A DNA stretch of 34,917 bases from Bacteroidia bacterium (GTDB lineage: Bacteria > Bacteroidota > Bacteroidia > Bacteroidales > GWF2-35-48). Shown here in pieces: positions 26,087-34,484 of this stretch (the stretch's first letter is position 1; each line of letters starts with the position of its first letter). The stretch is from assembly GCA_016212695.1 (NCBI GenBank), contig JACREX010000055.1, positions 1 through 34,917 of the forward strand, read 5' to 3'. The notes beneath the pieces are model-generated. The model did no database searches. It had not been told where the DNA came from and saw nothing but the letters and a program-made list of their open reading frames with translations. Made by a program: the position numbers and the translations under genes.

Positions 26087-29029
26087 ATGAAAAAATATAG
26101 CTTTTTCGGGTTGCTTTTGTTCCTGATAGCATTTAATTCCTGCAGGGAATTGGCTGACCGGAAATACAGGGTAGAAAAATATATTGATAAAAACGGATAC
26201 CATTATGAAACCGTAACGGGAGATCCTCTGAATGCAAGAATTTATACTCTCGGTAACGGGTTGAAAGTATTTTTAACGATTAATAAAAACGAACCCCGCT
26301 TACAAACCTACATCGCAGTAAAAGCCGGTTCTATTTACGACCCGAAAGAGACCACCGGCCTGGCGCATTACTTAGAACACATGATGTTCAAAGGCTCTTC
26401 TAAATTCGGCACAAGAGACTGGGAAAAAGAAAAAGTTCTTCTTGATAAACTCTCTGAACTTTATGAACTGCACCGTAAGGCAAATAACCCGGAAGAAAAA
26501 AAAGCCGTTTATGCAAAGATAGACAGTGTGTCTGCAATTGCTGCAACCATAGCGGTTGCCAATGAATATGATAAGATGACCGGGATTATCGGCGCAAAAG
26601 GAACCAATGCATATACCAGCGAAGAACGCACGGTTTATATTAACGATATCCCATCCAATGAACTTGAAAAATGGCTTACCCTTGAAAAAGAAAGATTTTC
26701 TACCCTGGTGCTCCGGTTGTTTCATACGGAACTTGAAACAGTTTATGAAGAATTCAACATGGGGCAGGACGACGACGACAATAAAAGCTGGGAAGAACTG
26801 TATGCCTTGCTTTTCAAAAAACACCCATATGGAACACAGACCGTGATTGGCAAAGCAGAACATCTGAAAAATCCATCCATGATCAATATCCATAATTACT
26901 GGAACACCTATTATGTTCCGAATAATATGGCTATTGCCTTATCCGGCGATCTCGACTTTGATAAAACCATTAAAACCATTGACAATACATTGGGGCAATT
27001 AAAAAGGAAGGAAGTCAATAAGGTTATTCAGCCGAAAGAAGATCCTATTGAAAAACCCCGTGAAAAAACCGTTTTGGGACCAAACCCGGAGAATGTGCTG
27101 ATGGCATTCCGGTTTGCCGGAGATAACTCATATGATAAAAAAATGGTTACTATTATCAATGGATTATTGTATAACGGAAAGGCCGGCTTAATTGATTTAG
27201 ACCTGGTGCAAAAACAAAAAATACTCAGCGGCTGGTCATATTACAGCATGCACCGCTATTACAGCGAACAGATCATCGGCGGGGTTCCCAGGCAGGGGCA
27301 AAAACTTGAAGATGTAAAAGCCCTGTTTCTCGAAGAAATAAAAAAAATAAAGAATGGGTTTTTCGAAGACTGGATGATAGAAGCCGTGATCAACAATATG
27401 AAACTTCAGAAAATCCGCCAGCAGGAAAATAACCAACGGGCACATGCATTTGTTGAAGCGTTTACCCAGGGCGTGGAATGGAAAGATTATATAAAATTCT
27501 TAGACGAACTCGGAAAGGTGACCAAGCAGGACATCATGAATTTCGCAAAAAAATATTATGCAGACAATTATGCAATCATTTATAAACGGATCGGGAAAGA
27601 TCCTAATGTAGTAAAAGTTGACAAACCCGGGATAACGCCTGTGCCGCTGAACAGGGATGCGGAATCAGCCTATTTCAGGGAATTCAAAAATATAAAATCG
27701 GAACGCCTGACACCTGTATTTGTGGATTTTGAAAAAGATATTGCAAGGTCGTCGGTAAATCCGGGTACTGATCTGAATTATATCAAAAATTCCAACAACG
27801 AGTTATTCTCGCTTCAGTATATTCTCGATATGGGCAAAAACCACGACCGGAAATTACAGCTTGCATTCAATTATCTTCCGTTTCTTGGAACTAATAAATA
27901 TTCACCCTATGAGCTTCAGAAAGAACTGTTCAAATACGGCCTTTATATGAGTGTAAACGCCAATAACGAGCGATCGTATATTTCTATTTCAGGATTAAAA
28001 AAATCGTTTGAAAAGGGAGTTGAAATCCTTGAACACGTTATCTCAAGCCTCAGGCCCGATCAAAAAGCATATAATGATTATGTGGATGGAATACTCAAGG
28101 ACCGGGCTGATCAAAAACTTGATAAAAACACCATCCTCTGGCAGGCCATGTATAATTATGGAAAATACGGTTCATCTTCCCCTTTTACAAATATCCTGTC
28201 GAAAGATGAGTTGAAGCAGATTAAACCCAATGAACTTACAAACATCATCAAAGACGTTTTTAATTACAGGCACCGTATTTTTTATTTCGGCCAGACACCG
28301 CTTGAAGAAGTGAAAACTGTTCTTGAAATGCATCACAAGGTAGTTACCACCATGCTTGAGTATCCCCGCCCTGCAGAATTCACAGAGATGGAAACAGAGA
28401 AAAACAATGTGTATTTTGTAAATTACGATATGGTGCAGGCAAATATTATACTGATTGCTAAAGACCAGCTTTTCACTAAAGAAATATTGCCCATGTCTGA
28501 TCTTTTTAATGAATACTACGGGGGAAACATGGCATCGATCGTATTCCAGGAGATCAGGGAATCCAAGGCCCTTGCCTATTCTGCCTACAGTTTTTATGAC
28601 ACGCCCAACAGGCTTGAAAAATCAAACTACACAGTGGCATATGTAGCTACCCAGGTTGATAAGTTGAAAATTGCCACGGAAGCCATGCTCGGATTGATGA
28701 ATGATATGCCCAGGTCTGACAAATCGTTTAATGCAGCCACAGAAGCCATTTTGAAAAGAATTGAATCGGAAAGGATCATCAATGCCATGGTATTCTGGAC
28801 ATACCAGGCAAACTTAGACCGTGGAATTCTTTATGATATCCGTAAAGACACCTACGAAAAAATGAAAACCGCATCTATTGACCAATTGGCTGAATTTTTT
28901 GACAAGCATGTAAAAGACAAAAAATATACATTCCTGATACTGGGAAATAAACACAAATTAGATATCGCCGCAATGGAAAAATTAGGCAAAGTAAAACAAC
29001 TGAGCCTTGATGAAATATTTAATTATTAA
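26087..29029 (+). CDS. M16-family zinc metallopeptidase lipoprotein
   Basis: The 980-residue product begins with a lipoprotein signal (FFGLLLFLIAFNSC; Cys19 is the likely lipidated residue), so it is anchored to a membrane facing the periplasm or surface. Two homologous M16 halves follow, as in pitrilysin. The first half carries the inverted zinc motif HYLEH (His94, Glu97, His98) and the distal Glu in ELETVYEEFNMG. The second half (from about residue 560) lacks the motif, as expected for the inactive partner domain that closes the chamber. It probably degrades peptides. It starts an operon with the thiamine-binding protein (11 bases) and DUF3108 gene (14 bases); no functional link among them is obvious. 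Confidence 0.93.
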   Translation: MKKYSFFGLLLFLIAFNSCRELADRKYRVEKYIDKNGYHYETVTGDPLNARIYTLGNGLKVFLTINKNEPRLQTYIAVKAGSIYDPKETTGLAHYLEHMMFKGSSKFGTRDWEKEKVLLDKLSELYELHRKANNPEEKKAVYAKIDSVSAIAATIAVANEYDKMTGIIGAKGTNAYTSEERTVYINDIPSNELEKWLTLEKERFSTLVLRLFHTELETVYEEFNMGQDDDDNKSWEELYALLFKKHPYGTQTVIGKAEHLKNPSMINIHNYWNTYYVPNNMAIALSGDLDFDKTIKTIDNTLGQLKRKEVNKVIQPKEDPIEKPREKTVLGPNPENVLMAFRFAGDNSYDKKMVTIINGLLYNGKAGLIDLDLVQKQKILSGWSYYSMHRYYSEQIIGGVPRQGQKLEDVKALFLEEIKKIKNGFFEDWMIEAVINNMKLQKIRQQENNQRAHAFVEAFTQGVEWKDYIKFLDELGKVTKQDIMNFAKKYYADNYAIIYKRIGKDPNVVKVDKPGITPVPLNRDAESAYFREFKNIKSERLTPVFVDFEKDIARSSVNPGTDLNYIKNSNNELFSLQYILDMGKNHDRKLQLAFNYLPFLGTNKYSPYELQKELFKYGLYMSVNANNERSYISISGLKKSFEKGVEILEHVISSLRPDQKAYNDYVDGILKDRADQKLDKNTILWQAMYNYGKYGSSSPFTNILSKDELKQIKPNELTNIIKDVFNYRHRIFYFGQTPLEEVKTVLEMHHKVVTTMLEYPRPAEFTEMETEKNNVYFVNYDMVQANIILIAKDQLFTKEILPMSDLFNEYYGGNMASIVFQEIRESKALAYSAYSFYDTPNRLEKSNYTVAYVATQVDKLKIATEAMLGLMNDMPRSDKSFNAATEAILKRIESERIINAMVFWTYQANLDRGILYDIRKDTYEKMKTASIDQLAEFFDKHVKDKKYTFLILGNKHKLDIAAMEKLGKVKQLSLDEIFNY

Positions 29030-29040
29030 AACCTCAAATT

Positions 29041-29352
29041 ATGTCTGTATTATTGAATTTCGCCATGTTCCCGACCGACAAGGGACCGAGCGTAAGCGAA
29101 TATGTGAGCAGGGTTATTGAAATGATTGATAAAAGCGGGATAACTTATAAACTCACGGCTATGGGTACAATTATCGAAACCGATACATTGCCCGAAGCTC
29201 TTGCCATTGTTCAGAAAGCGTATGATATTCTCGGCCCTGTTTCAGAAAGAATTTATTCTACTATAAATCTCGATATCCGTAAAAATAAGTCGGGAAGGCT
29301 TGTGCAGAAGGTTCAATCCGTGGAACAAAAAATCGGGAAGGTTAATACCTGA
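29041..29352 (+). CDS. MTH1187/YqgV-family thiamine-binding protein (DUF77)
   Basis: The 103-residue product matches the small ferredoxin-like MTH1187 family across its length: LLNFAMFPTDKGPSVSEYVSRVIEMID, then SGITYKLTAMGTIIET and the helix LPEALAIVQKAYDIL. Members form tetramers and some bind thiamine or hydroxymethylpyrimidine-like ligands; the binding role is known for the family, not shown here. No signal peptide is present, so it is cytosolic, unlike its exported operon neighbours. It sits 11 bases after the M16 peptidase gene. Confidence 0.88.
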   Translation: MSVLLNFAMFPTDKGPSVSEYVSRVIEMIDKSGITYKLTAMGTIIETDTLPEALAIVQKAYDILGPVSERIYSTINLDIRKNKSGRLVQKVQSVEQKIGKVNT

Positions 29353-29366
29353 GTTATAATACCCGG

Positions 29367-30188
29367 ATGAATTTATATTGTAAATATTTTCTCCTGCTGA
29401 TGTTTTTTCCTGCAACGGCAACCACTTCAAATGCGCAATGTTTTAAAGAAAACACGGCATTTCAGTCGGGCGAAAAGCTGAATTTTTTTGTCTATTACAA
29501 CATGGCTTTTATCTGGGTTGATGCAGGCAAGGCTTATTTTAATGTGGACAAAACAACCCTGAACGGCAGGGCTGCATATTTTTTCGACAGCTATGGAATG
29601 AGCCTTCCCATGCACGACTGGTTCTTCAAGGTGCGGGAGCATTATCAGACCTATCTGGATTCCGCTACATTAAGTCCCATTAAATGCGAGCGCAAGGCTA
29701 TTGAAGGGAGTTATTGGGTCAATGAATTTTATTACTTCGATCATGAAAAAGGTAAAATTTATTCCACAATAGAAAATTCCAAGCAGAAAAAAAAGACGGA
29801 TTCCCTGAAATTGAATCCCTGCATTTTTGATGTATTGACCGCTATATATTACTGCAGAAACCTTGATTTTTCAAAATGCAAAATAAACGACAAGATACCC
29901 ATATCGATGGTGATAGACAATAAAGAGTATGCACTGTATGTGAGGTATAGAGGTAAAGAGATTATGGAAACGCGGGATGATACTAAATACAGATGTATAA
30001 AATTCAGCGCTCTGTTAGTTGCAGGAACCATATTCAGGGGAGGAGAAGAACTAACGGTGTGGGTAACTGATGATGAAAATAAAATTCCTATACTCATACA
30101 GGCCGATATTCTTGTGGGCTCCATTAAGGTTTACCTCTCCGGGGCCGAAGGGTTAAAATACAGGTTGTCATCGAAAATAAAATATTAA
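29367..30188 (+). CDS. DUF3108 family exported protein
   Basis: The 273-residue product has a signal peptide (YFLLLMFFPATATTSNAQ) and the DUF3108 pattern: FQSGEKLNFFVYYNMAFIWVDAGKAYF near the start, then YYFDHEKGKIYS, a central PCIFDVLTAIYYCRNLDF and a C-terminal beta-rich part (FSALLVAGTIFRGGEELTVWVTDDENKIPILI). The family is predicted to form a beta-barrel or lipocalin-like shell in the periplasm; its biochemical role is unknown. It follows the thiamine-binding gene by 14 bases and is the last clear member of that operon, with 73 bases before the next gene. Confidence 0.88.
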   Translation: MNLYCKYFLLLMFFPATATTSNAQCFKENTAFQSGEKLNFFVYYNMAFIWVDAGKAYFNVDKTTLNGRAAYFFDSYGMSLPMHDWFFKVREHYQTYLDSATLSPIKCERKAIEGSYWVNEFYYFDHEKGKIYSTIENSKQKKKTDSLKLNPCIFDVLTAIYYCRNLDFSKCKINDKIPISMVIDNKEYALYVRYRGKEIMETRDDTKYRCIKFSALLVAGTIFRGGEELTVWVTDDENKIPILIQADILVGSIKVYLSGAEGLKYRLSSKIKY

Positions 30189-30261
30189 AAGTTTTCGTTG
30201 AAAAAATACCTGAAACCGTATTCAGATTAATGAAAAATGCTTTCTTTGTAAAAATTTTCAA

Positions 30262-30666
30262 ATGAAATATTTTATTTTTTCCATATTATTCTTATACTCT
30301 TTGGCTAATTGGGCACAGCAGCCTGTAGATGCCAAGAACCTTGTAGAAAAAAAAGAAGTTTTCTATTACAATGGCGCGCCCTATTCCGGCCCCTGTTTCG
30401 AAAATTACCCAAGCGGAGCCAAGGGAGTAGAAGGCGCATACGAAAAGGGGAAGAAAGACGGCGCATGGATCTGGTATTATGAGAACGGCGCAAAAAAACG
30501 CGAAACCAATTACAACTCCGGAAAGATGAACGGACTCAGCATTATCTGGTACAAGAACGGGCAAAAACGTTCAGAAATAGTTTATGAAATGGGCCAGAAT
30601 GTAAAACAATTGCGCTGGGACGAAGAAGGAAATTTTCTGCCTCCACCTGTTTTCGGGCCACAATAA
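30262..30666 (+). CDS. Secreted YwqK/MORN-variant repeat protein
   Basis: The 134-residue product has a signal peptide (YFIFSILFLYSLANWAQ) and three to four MORN-variant repeats of about 23 residues (GVEGAYEKGKKDGAWIWYYENG, KRETNYNSGKMNGLSIIWYKNG). Each unit is a beta hairpin with conserved Gly and aromatic residues. Databases often name such proteins YwqK-type antitoxins, but this one is exported and has no toxin partner nearby, so that label should not be taken as function. A one-mismatch -7 box TTTCTTTG (30241-30248) lies just upstream. Confidence 0.8.
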   Translation: MKYFIFSILFLYSLANWAQQPVDAKNLVEKKEVFYYNGAPYSGPCFENYPSGAKGVEGAYEKGKKDGAWIWYYENGAKKRETNYNSGKMNGLSIIWYKNGQKRSEIVYEMGQNVKQLRWDEEGNFLPPPVFGPQ

Positions 30667-30725
30667 TAAAGTCTCAATTCTTGACTATTTCACATTCTCT
30701 AAAATAACAATTCATAATAACTCCG

Positions 30726-31175
30726 CTATTCCACCCACATGATCACTTTATCATTATTTATATAGCGGTTGATGTCTTTTGTTGTAGCTATAACAATAAG
30801 GTCTATGACCGGCAAAATACCGATACCGCCGCCCAGCGTTATGGCATAAACAACAGGCACCACGGGGCTTGTTCCAAGATACAGCCGATGCCCTCCGAGC
30901 GGACCGGTGAGAAGAATTACAACAATGGTCGTGAATTTGTTTTTATTTTTTTTCTGATGCGGCCTGCAGAACGGGTTTTTAAAAATATGCTTTCCGATGC
31001 GGATGTATTTTTGATCTTTTTCAAGGTCGGTTGCCAGAGAAATTATTTCTTCTGCTGAATACTCATCAATAATCACAAGCCTGTAGTTATCTGCGGTTGT
31101 GAATTCATTTGGAAATCCTTTAAACGGGAAGGCAAAAAAAAGAAACAGAACAGAGAGTAGAATTATCTTTTGCAT
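30726..31175 (-). CDS. TM2-domain membrane protein
   Basis: The 149-residue product has a signal peptide or first membrane segment (KIILLSVLFLFFAFPFKGF), about 60 polar residues, and a C-terminal TM2 domain: two hydrophobic helices joined by a short loop, with TGPLGGHRLYLGT and GGGIGILPVIDLIVI. The family is widespread and of unknown biochemical function. A basic patch (HQKKNKNKF) precedes the helices. It is convergent with the MORN-type gene (59 bases between stops, no clear hairpin), and the imperfect inverted repeat at 31229-31346 lies upstream. Confidence 0.85.
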   Translation of the reverse strand: MQKIILLSVLFLFFAFPFKGFPNEFTTADNYRLVIIDEYSAEEIISLATDLEKDQKYIRIGKHIFKNPFCRPHQKKNKNKFTTIVVILLTGPLGGHRLYLGTSPVVPVVYAITLGGGIGILPVIDLIVIATTKDINRYINNDKVIMWVE

Positions 31176-31228
31176 TTTATTTGAAAATTATAGTTACTAT
31201 TCGGGTGGTCTGTAAATTTCTGATACTC

Positions 31229-31346
31229 CATAGTTAATGGTTAATAGGTTGGGCTGCTAGTTTGGTCAATGGTAATTTGTTGATGGTATTTCCATATAAC
31301 CAAAGACCTATACCAAAACCAGTTGCTCAACCTTTCAACTCTATAC
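31229..31346. repeat. Long imperfect inverted repeat
   Basis: The segment 31247-31286 (begins GGTTGGGC) is imperfectly complementary to 31292-31332 (ends GCTCAACC), with about 80 percent pairing in the outer 20 bases by hand and a five-base loop near 31287-31291. Complementarity continues more weakly outward. The left flank contains heptamers AGTTAAT and GGTTAAT (31232-31245). It fills most of the 186-base gap between two minus-strand genes. Confidence 0.5.
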
Positions 31347-31361
31347 CCGAACAGATACAAA

Positions 31362-32123
31362 TTATAAAGTATGGTTTAATAATCTTCCCGAATCAACTAA
31401 TTTTTTGAGATGCCGGTTTGTAAGCACTGATTTGATTTTTTCAATATATTGCATACTGTGGGCATCGCTTCCTATAAAATCAATCATATCCGCATCAATT
31501 AATTTTTCAGTCATTTTTTTCAGATGGCCGCTTCCTTCATCGCAAAGCGAGACAATATTCATCTGGAACAGAACGTCGCGGTCTTTCAGTTTGATATAAT
31601 TCTCAAAATCGTGATACCAGTAGGTGTAACGCTCCACATGGGCAAGCACCGGCTTGTACCCTGCCACTGTGAGCTCAAAAATCACAGATAAAAAATTTTG
31701 CGGTTCATTGAAAAAAGGAAGTTCAATTAATATTTTATTGCCCGCAAAAGTAAGAACTTCTTTGTTTTTCAGTTTTTCGGCAAAATGGTCGTCAATATAA
31801 TATTCGGCGGCAGCTTCTATGGTAACCGGCAGGGCAGCTTCTTTTACCGCCTTTTTAACATCCGCAAGACCTGCCAAAATAATTTCAGGAGTGTTCCTGA
31901 ACGTGTCGCTCATCACATGCGGCGTGGTAATGATTTTTGAAAAGCCAAGAGAATGGATTGCAGTTATCAATTCCAGCGATTGTTCAACGTTTTTTACACC
32001 GTCGTCTACTCCCGGGATCAGGTGCGAATGCAGATCGGTAATTAATGTCGCAAGATTTGCAGGATCAGCATTTTTCCCTTTACCGAATATGTTTTGAAAC
32101 AGGCCCATGGAATTGTTGAACAA
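31362..32123 (-). CDS. CpsB/YwqE-type PHP phosphatase (capsule/polysaccharide)
   Basis: The 253-residue product is a PHP-domain metal-dependent tyrosine phosphatase of the CpsB/CapC/YwqE family. Metal ligands are visible in ITDLHSHLIPGVDDG (Asp30, His32, His34), IITTPHVM, AAAEYYIDDHF, LAHVERY and GSDAHS. In other bacteria such enzymes dephosphorylate the polysaccharide co-polymerase kinase. No such kinase lies in the window. It follows dTDP-glucose dehydratase after three bases on the same strand, which fits a polysaccharide operon. Residue 6 (ATG at 32108) begins MGLFQNIFGKG, the usual family N-terminus, and may be the true start; the protein would then have 248 residues. Confidence 0.9.
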   Translation of the reverse strand: MFNNSMGLFQNIFGKGKNADPANLATLITDLHSHLIPGVDDGVKNVEQSLELITAIHSLGFSKIITTPHVMSDTFRNTPEIILAGLADVKKAVKEAALPVTIEAAAEYYIDDHFAEKLKNKEVLTFAGNKILIELPFFNEPQNFLSVIFELTVAGYKPVLAHVERYTYWYHDFENYIKLKDRDVLFQMNIVSLCDEGSGHLKKMTEKLIDADMIDFIGSDAHSMQYIEKIKSVLTNRHLKKLVDSGRLLNHTL

Positions 32124-32126
32124 AGG

Positions 32127-33182
32127 TTATCTGTGTAAATATTGGTTGTCGTAATATTTTGAATACTCGCCCGAAACCACATTCATCAGCCATTGCTCAT
32201 TGGCGAGATACCAATCAACTGTTTTTTCAATGCCTTCTTCAAACTGCAGCGAAGGCGACCAGCCTAATTCTTTCTGAAGTTTTGAAGAATCTATGGCATA
32301 GCGCAGATCGTGGCCTGCCCGGTCTTTTACAAAAGTGATAAGCCTGGCAGAGGTTCCCGCCGGACGGTTTAATTTTTTATCCATCACATCACATAACTTA
32401 TAGATGAGGTCAATGTTTTTCCATTCGTTATTTCCGCCTATGTTATAAGTTTCACCGGTTTTCCCTTTATGGAAAATCACATCAATGGCGGCTGCATGGT
32501 CTTCCACATAGAGCCAGTCGCGTATGTTTTCTCCTTTCCCGTAAACCGGGATCGGTTTATTATTTTTAATATTATTTATGGATAGAGGAATTAATTTTTC
32601 AGGAAACTGGTTTGCGCCGTAATTATTGGAACAGTTGGATATCACTATGGGTAATTTATATGTATTGTGATATGCCCTTACGAAATGGTCTGAACTCGCC
32701 TTGGATGCCGAATACGGGCTTTGGGGATCATACGCTGTGGTTTCATAAAAGAATCCTTCATGTTCTAAGGAACCGTAAACTTCATCCGTTGAAACATGAT
32801 AAAACAGTTTCTCATCATGTTGATCTTTCCATATCGCTTTGGCGGCATTTAAAAGGTTGCAGGTGCCGATCACATTGGTTTTCACAAAAGCCATAGGGTC
32901 TGTTATAGACCTGTCCACATGCGATTCTGCAGCCAGATGAATCACGCCGTCGAATAAATATTTTTGAAACAAAGCGAAAATGGTTTCCGTGTCGCAAATG
33001 TCTGCCTTAATAAATTCGTAATTGGGCTTTTTATCAATATCTTTTAAATTTTCAAGATTACCCGCATATGTGAGTTTATCAAGGTTTACGATCTTATAAT
33101 CCGGGTATTTATTTACATACAGGCGCACAACATGCGATCCAATAAACCCCGCCCCGCCGGTGATAAGTATTGTTTTCATCAT
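32127..33182 (-). CDS. rfbB: dTDP-glucose 4,6-dehydratase
   Basis: This 351-residue short-chain dehydrogenase converts dTDP-glucose to dTDP-4-keto-6-deoxyglucose, the route to rhamnose and other deoxysugars of surface polysaccharide. The NAD-binding GGAGFIGSH is at residues 9-17. The catalytic region STDEVYG holds Thr132, Asp133 and Glu134, and the YxxxK pair is Tyr157 and Lys161 (SPYSASKASSDHFV). Length and the motif SNCSNNYGANQFPEKLIP are typical for RfbB/RmlB. The rmlA, rmlC and rmlD partners are not in the window. Two ATG codons are adjacent at the start. A perfect -7 box lies at 33211-33218. Confidence 0.95.
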   Translation of the reverse strand: MMKTILITGGAGFIGSHVVRLYVNKYPDYKIVNLDKLTYAGNLENLKDIDKKPNYEFIKADICDTETIFALFQKYLFDGVIHLAAESHVDRSITDPMAFVKTNVIGTCNLLNAAKAIWKDQHDEKLFYHVSTDEVYGSLEHEGFFYETTAYDPQSPYSASKASSDHFVRAYHNTYKLPIVISNCSNNYGANQFPEKLIPLSINNIKNNKPIPVYGKGENIRDWLYVEDHAAAIDVIFHKGKTGETYNIGGNNEWKNIDLIYKLCDVMDKKLNRPAGTSARLITFVKDRAGHDLRYAIDSSKLQKELGWSPSLQFEEGIEKTVDWYLANEQWLMNVVSGEYSKYYDNQYLHR

Positions 33183-33210
33183 ATTCTTGTAATTTATAAT
33201 TTTTAAAAAT

Positions 33211-33218
33211 CAAAAATA
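33211..33218 (-). promoter_or_regulatory. -7 box TATTTTTG of rfbB
   Basis: On the minus strand the sequence is TATTTTTG, an exact TAnnTTTG match, about 28 bases upstream of the rfbB start. The divergent plus-strand gene has its own perfect box 55 bases away, so this spacer looks like a compact divergent promoter pair. Confidence 0.5.
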
Positions 33219-33273
33219 GTTTATTTTATTTTTTCTGTCCTAACGGTTGGCGATAATTTTATGAATTAATTTT

Positions 33274-33281
33274 TAAATTTG
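33274..33281 (+). promoter_or_regulatory. -7 box TAAATTTG of the DUF3795 gene
   Basis: TAAATTTG matches TAnnTTTG exactly. A TTG occurs 24 bases upstream (33247-33249), slightly too far. The box ends seven bases before the ATG at 33289, which would make that start leaderless, and favours the ATG at 33319 as the translation start. Confidence 0.5.
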
Positions 33282-33318
33282 TGAGTTAATGAACAAACAA
33301 CCTCTTAACTCAAAATTT

Positions 33319-33666
33319 ATGAAAGAAATTCTTGCCGATAAAAATCTGATCGCTTACTGCGGGCTGTATTGCGGCGCCTGCGGGAAATATATAAAAGGTC
33401 GCTGCCCCGGCTGCAAAGAGAATACAAAAGCTGCATGGTGTCAGACACGCGCCTGCTGTATTGAAAATAAAATAGCAAGTTGTGCAGACTGTACCCAGTA
33501 TGAAAATGTTAAAGACTGTAAAAAGTTCCAGGATTTTATTTCCAGGATTTTTGCATTGATCTTTAATTCCAACAGACCGGCATGTATCGCCATGATTAAA
33601 GACAAAGGGTATGATGAGTTTGCAAAATACATGGCGCTGACAAAACAGCAATCTTTGAAAAGATAA
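33319..33666 (+). CDS. Cys-rich DUF3795 protein
   Basis: The start is placed at ATG 33319, because family members begin a few residues before the phrase LIAYCGLYCGACG and because the -7 box at 33274-33281 leaves almost no leader for the in-frame ATG at 33289 (which would add ten residues, NKQPLNSKF). The 115-residue product has at least ten Cys, grouped as CGLYCGAC, CPGC, CQTRACC and CADC, consistent with binding zinc or an iron-sulfur cluster. The family is of unknown function. It is convergent with the YdcF-like gene, six bases between stops. Confidence 0.82.
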   Translation: MKEILADKNLIAYCGLYCGACGKYIKGRCPGCKENTKAAWCQTRACCIENKIASCADCTQYENVKDCKKFQDFISRIFALIFNSNRPACIAMIKDKGYDEFAKYMALTKQQSLKR

Positions 33667-33672
33667 AAATAT

Positions 33673-34452
33673 CTACATATATCCGCAGATCTTATAAACC
33701 GCACAGCCAGCCAGTTCGTGGAGAAATACATTCCATGCTTCGAGAGCCTGAACATTGGGAAGAAGAAGGTGATCGGGATAGAACTTCCTGTGCCCGGCAT
33801 ATCTGTCTGTAACATACGGATCGGCAATAATGCCGGCTTTCCTGAAACAGCCTAAAGAGCGGCGCATATGCGAAGCCGAAGTGATCAATAAATACCTTGC
33901 CGGCAGGCAGGCAGGTTTTTTGTTCTTTCCCGTAAGTAATTTTGCAGTAAAAACAGCATTTTCGTGTGTATTCCGCGACACTGATTCCGTAAGAATGTCT
34001 TCGTCCGGAGCGCCAATATTTACTAAGTATTTTTTTAAAATTTCCGCTTCTTTCATGCCGGGTTCCTTAAGGCTTCCGGATCCGCTTGTTATAAGTATTT
34101 TTTTTATTTTATTCAGTTTGTATAATTCCAGGGTTTGCATAAGCCTGTCTACACTGCGTACAAAATTCACCCTGTCGTATTCTGAATCGAACGAGATCAT
34201 GCCGCCAAGAATAATACCGTAATCATAGGGTTCTTTTATCTCTTCTTTCTTCACAGCTTTAATTTCCCACGCCCTCATGAATTCGTCAATGATAAAAGAA
34301 TTTGAAAAAAACAGAAGCATGGAAAAGGAAGTGATAAGCGCTATTTTCTTTCGTTTTGGATTTTTGGTAAGAATAGAAAAAAGAAGAAAGAAAATAATCC
34401 AGATTACCGGGGAAATTAAAAAATCTAATATTTTGGACAGGATGAAAAACAT
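33673..34452 (-). CDS. YdcF/ElyC/SanA-family membrane protein (DUF218)
   Basis: The 259-residue product has two N-terminal membrane helices (FLISPVIWIIFFLLFSIL; IALITSFSMLLFFSNSFII) followed by a DUF218 domain: YGIILGGM, KILITSGSGSL, EAEILKKYLVNIGAPDEDILTE, SRNTHENAVF and LLITSASHMRRSLGCFRKAG. ElyC and SanA relatives are involved in envelope integrity in E. coli; the molecular activity is not settled. A segment PACLPAR just before LLITSAS is an in-frame extra stretch coded by a GC-rich word repeat (33895-33915) that family members normally lack. It follows the SpoIIE gene on the same strand by 32 bases, so the two are probably one operon. Confidence 0.88.
   Translation of the reverse strand: MFFILSKILDFLISPVIWIIFFLLFSILTKNPKRKKIALITSFSMLLFFSNSFIIDEFMRAWEIKAVKKEEIKEPYDYGIILGGMISFDSEYDRVNFVRSVDRLMQTLELYKLNKIKKILITSGSGSLKEPGMKEAEILKKYLVNIGAPDEDILTESVSRNTHENAVFTAKLLTGKNKKPACLPARYLLITSASHMRRSLGCFRKAGIIADPYVTDRYAGHRKFYPDHLLLPNVQALEAWNVFLHELAGCAVYKICGYM
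33895..33915 (-). repeat. CCTGCC word repeat inside the YdcF-like gene
   Basis: Twenty-one bases of alternating CCTG/CCGG words (minus strand CCTGCCTGCC, then TGCCGGCAAGG) code for PACLPAR in frame. The plus-strand start TACCTTGCC is shared with the intergenic site at 25841-25849. The length is a multiple of three, so the reading frame is kept. Confidence 0.65.
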
Positions 34453-34484
34453 TATTTATCTGTTTTTTTTAACGCGGGTTGGTT

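Noticed and set aside
30262-30666. Toxin-antitoxin module (YwqK antitoxin label)
   Set aside because: The protein has a signal peptide and no adjacent toxin-like gene; only the MORN-type repeats support the name.
33830-34222. Plus-strand open frame of 130 codons opposite the YdcF-like gene
   Set aside because: No recognisable domain; it is antisense to a gene with clear DUF218 motifs.
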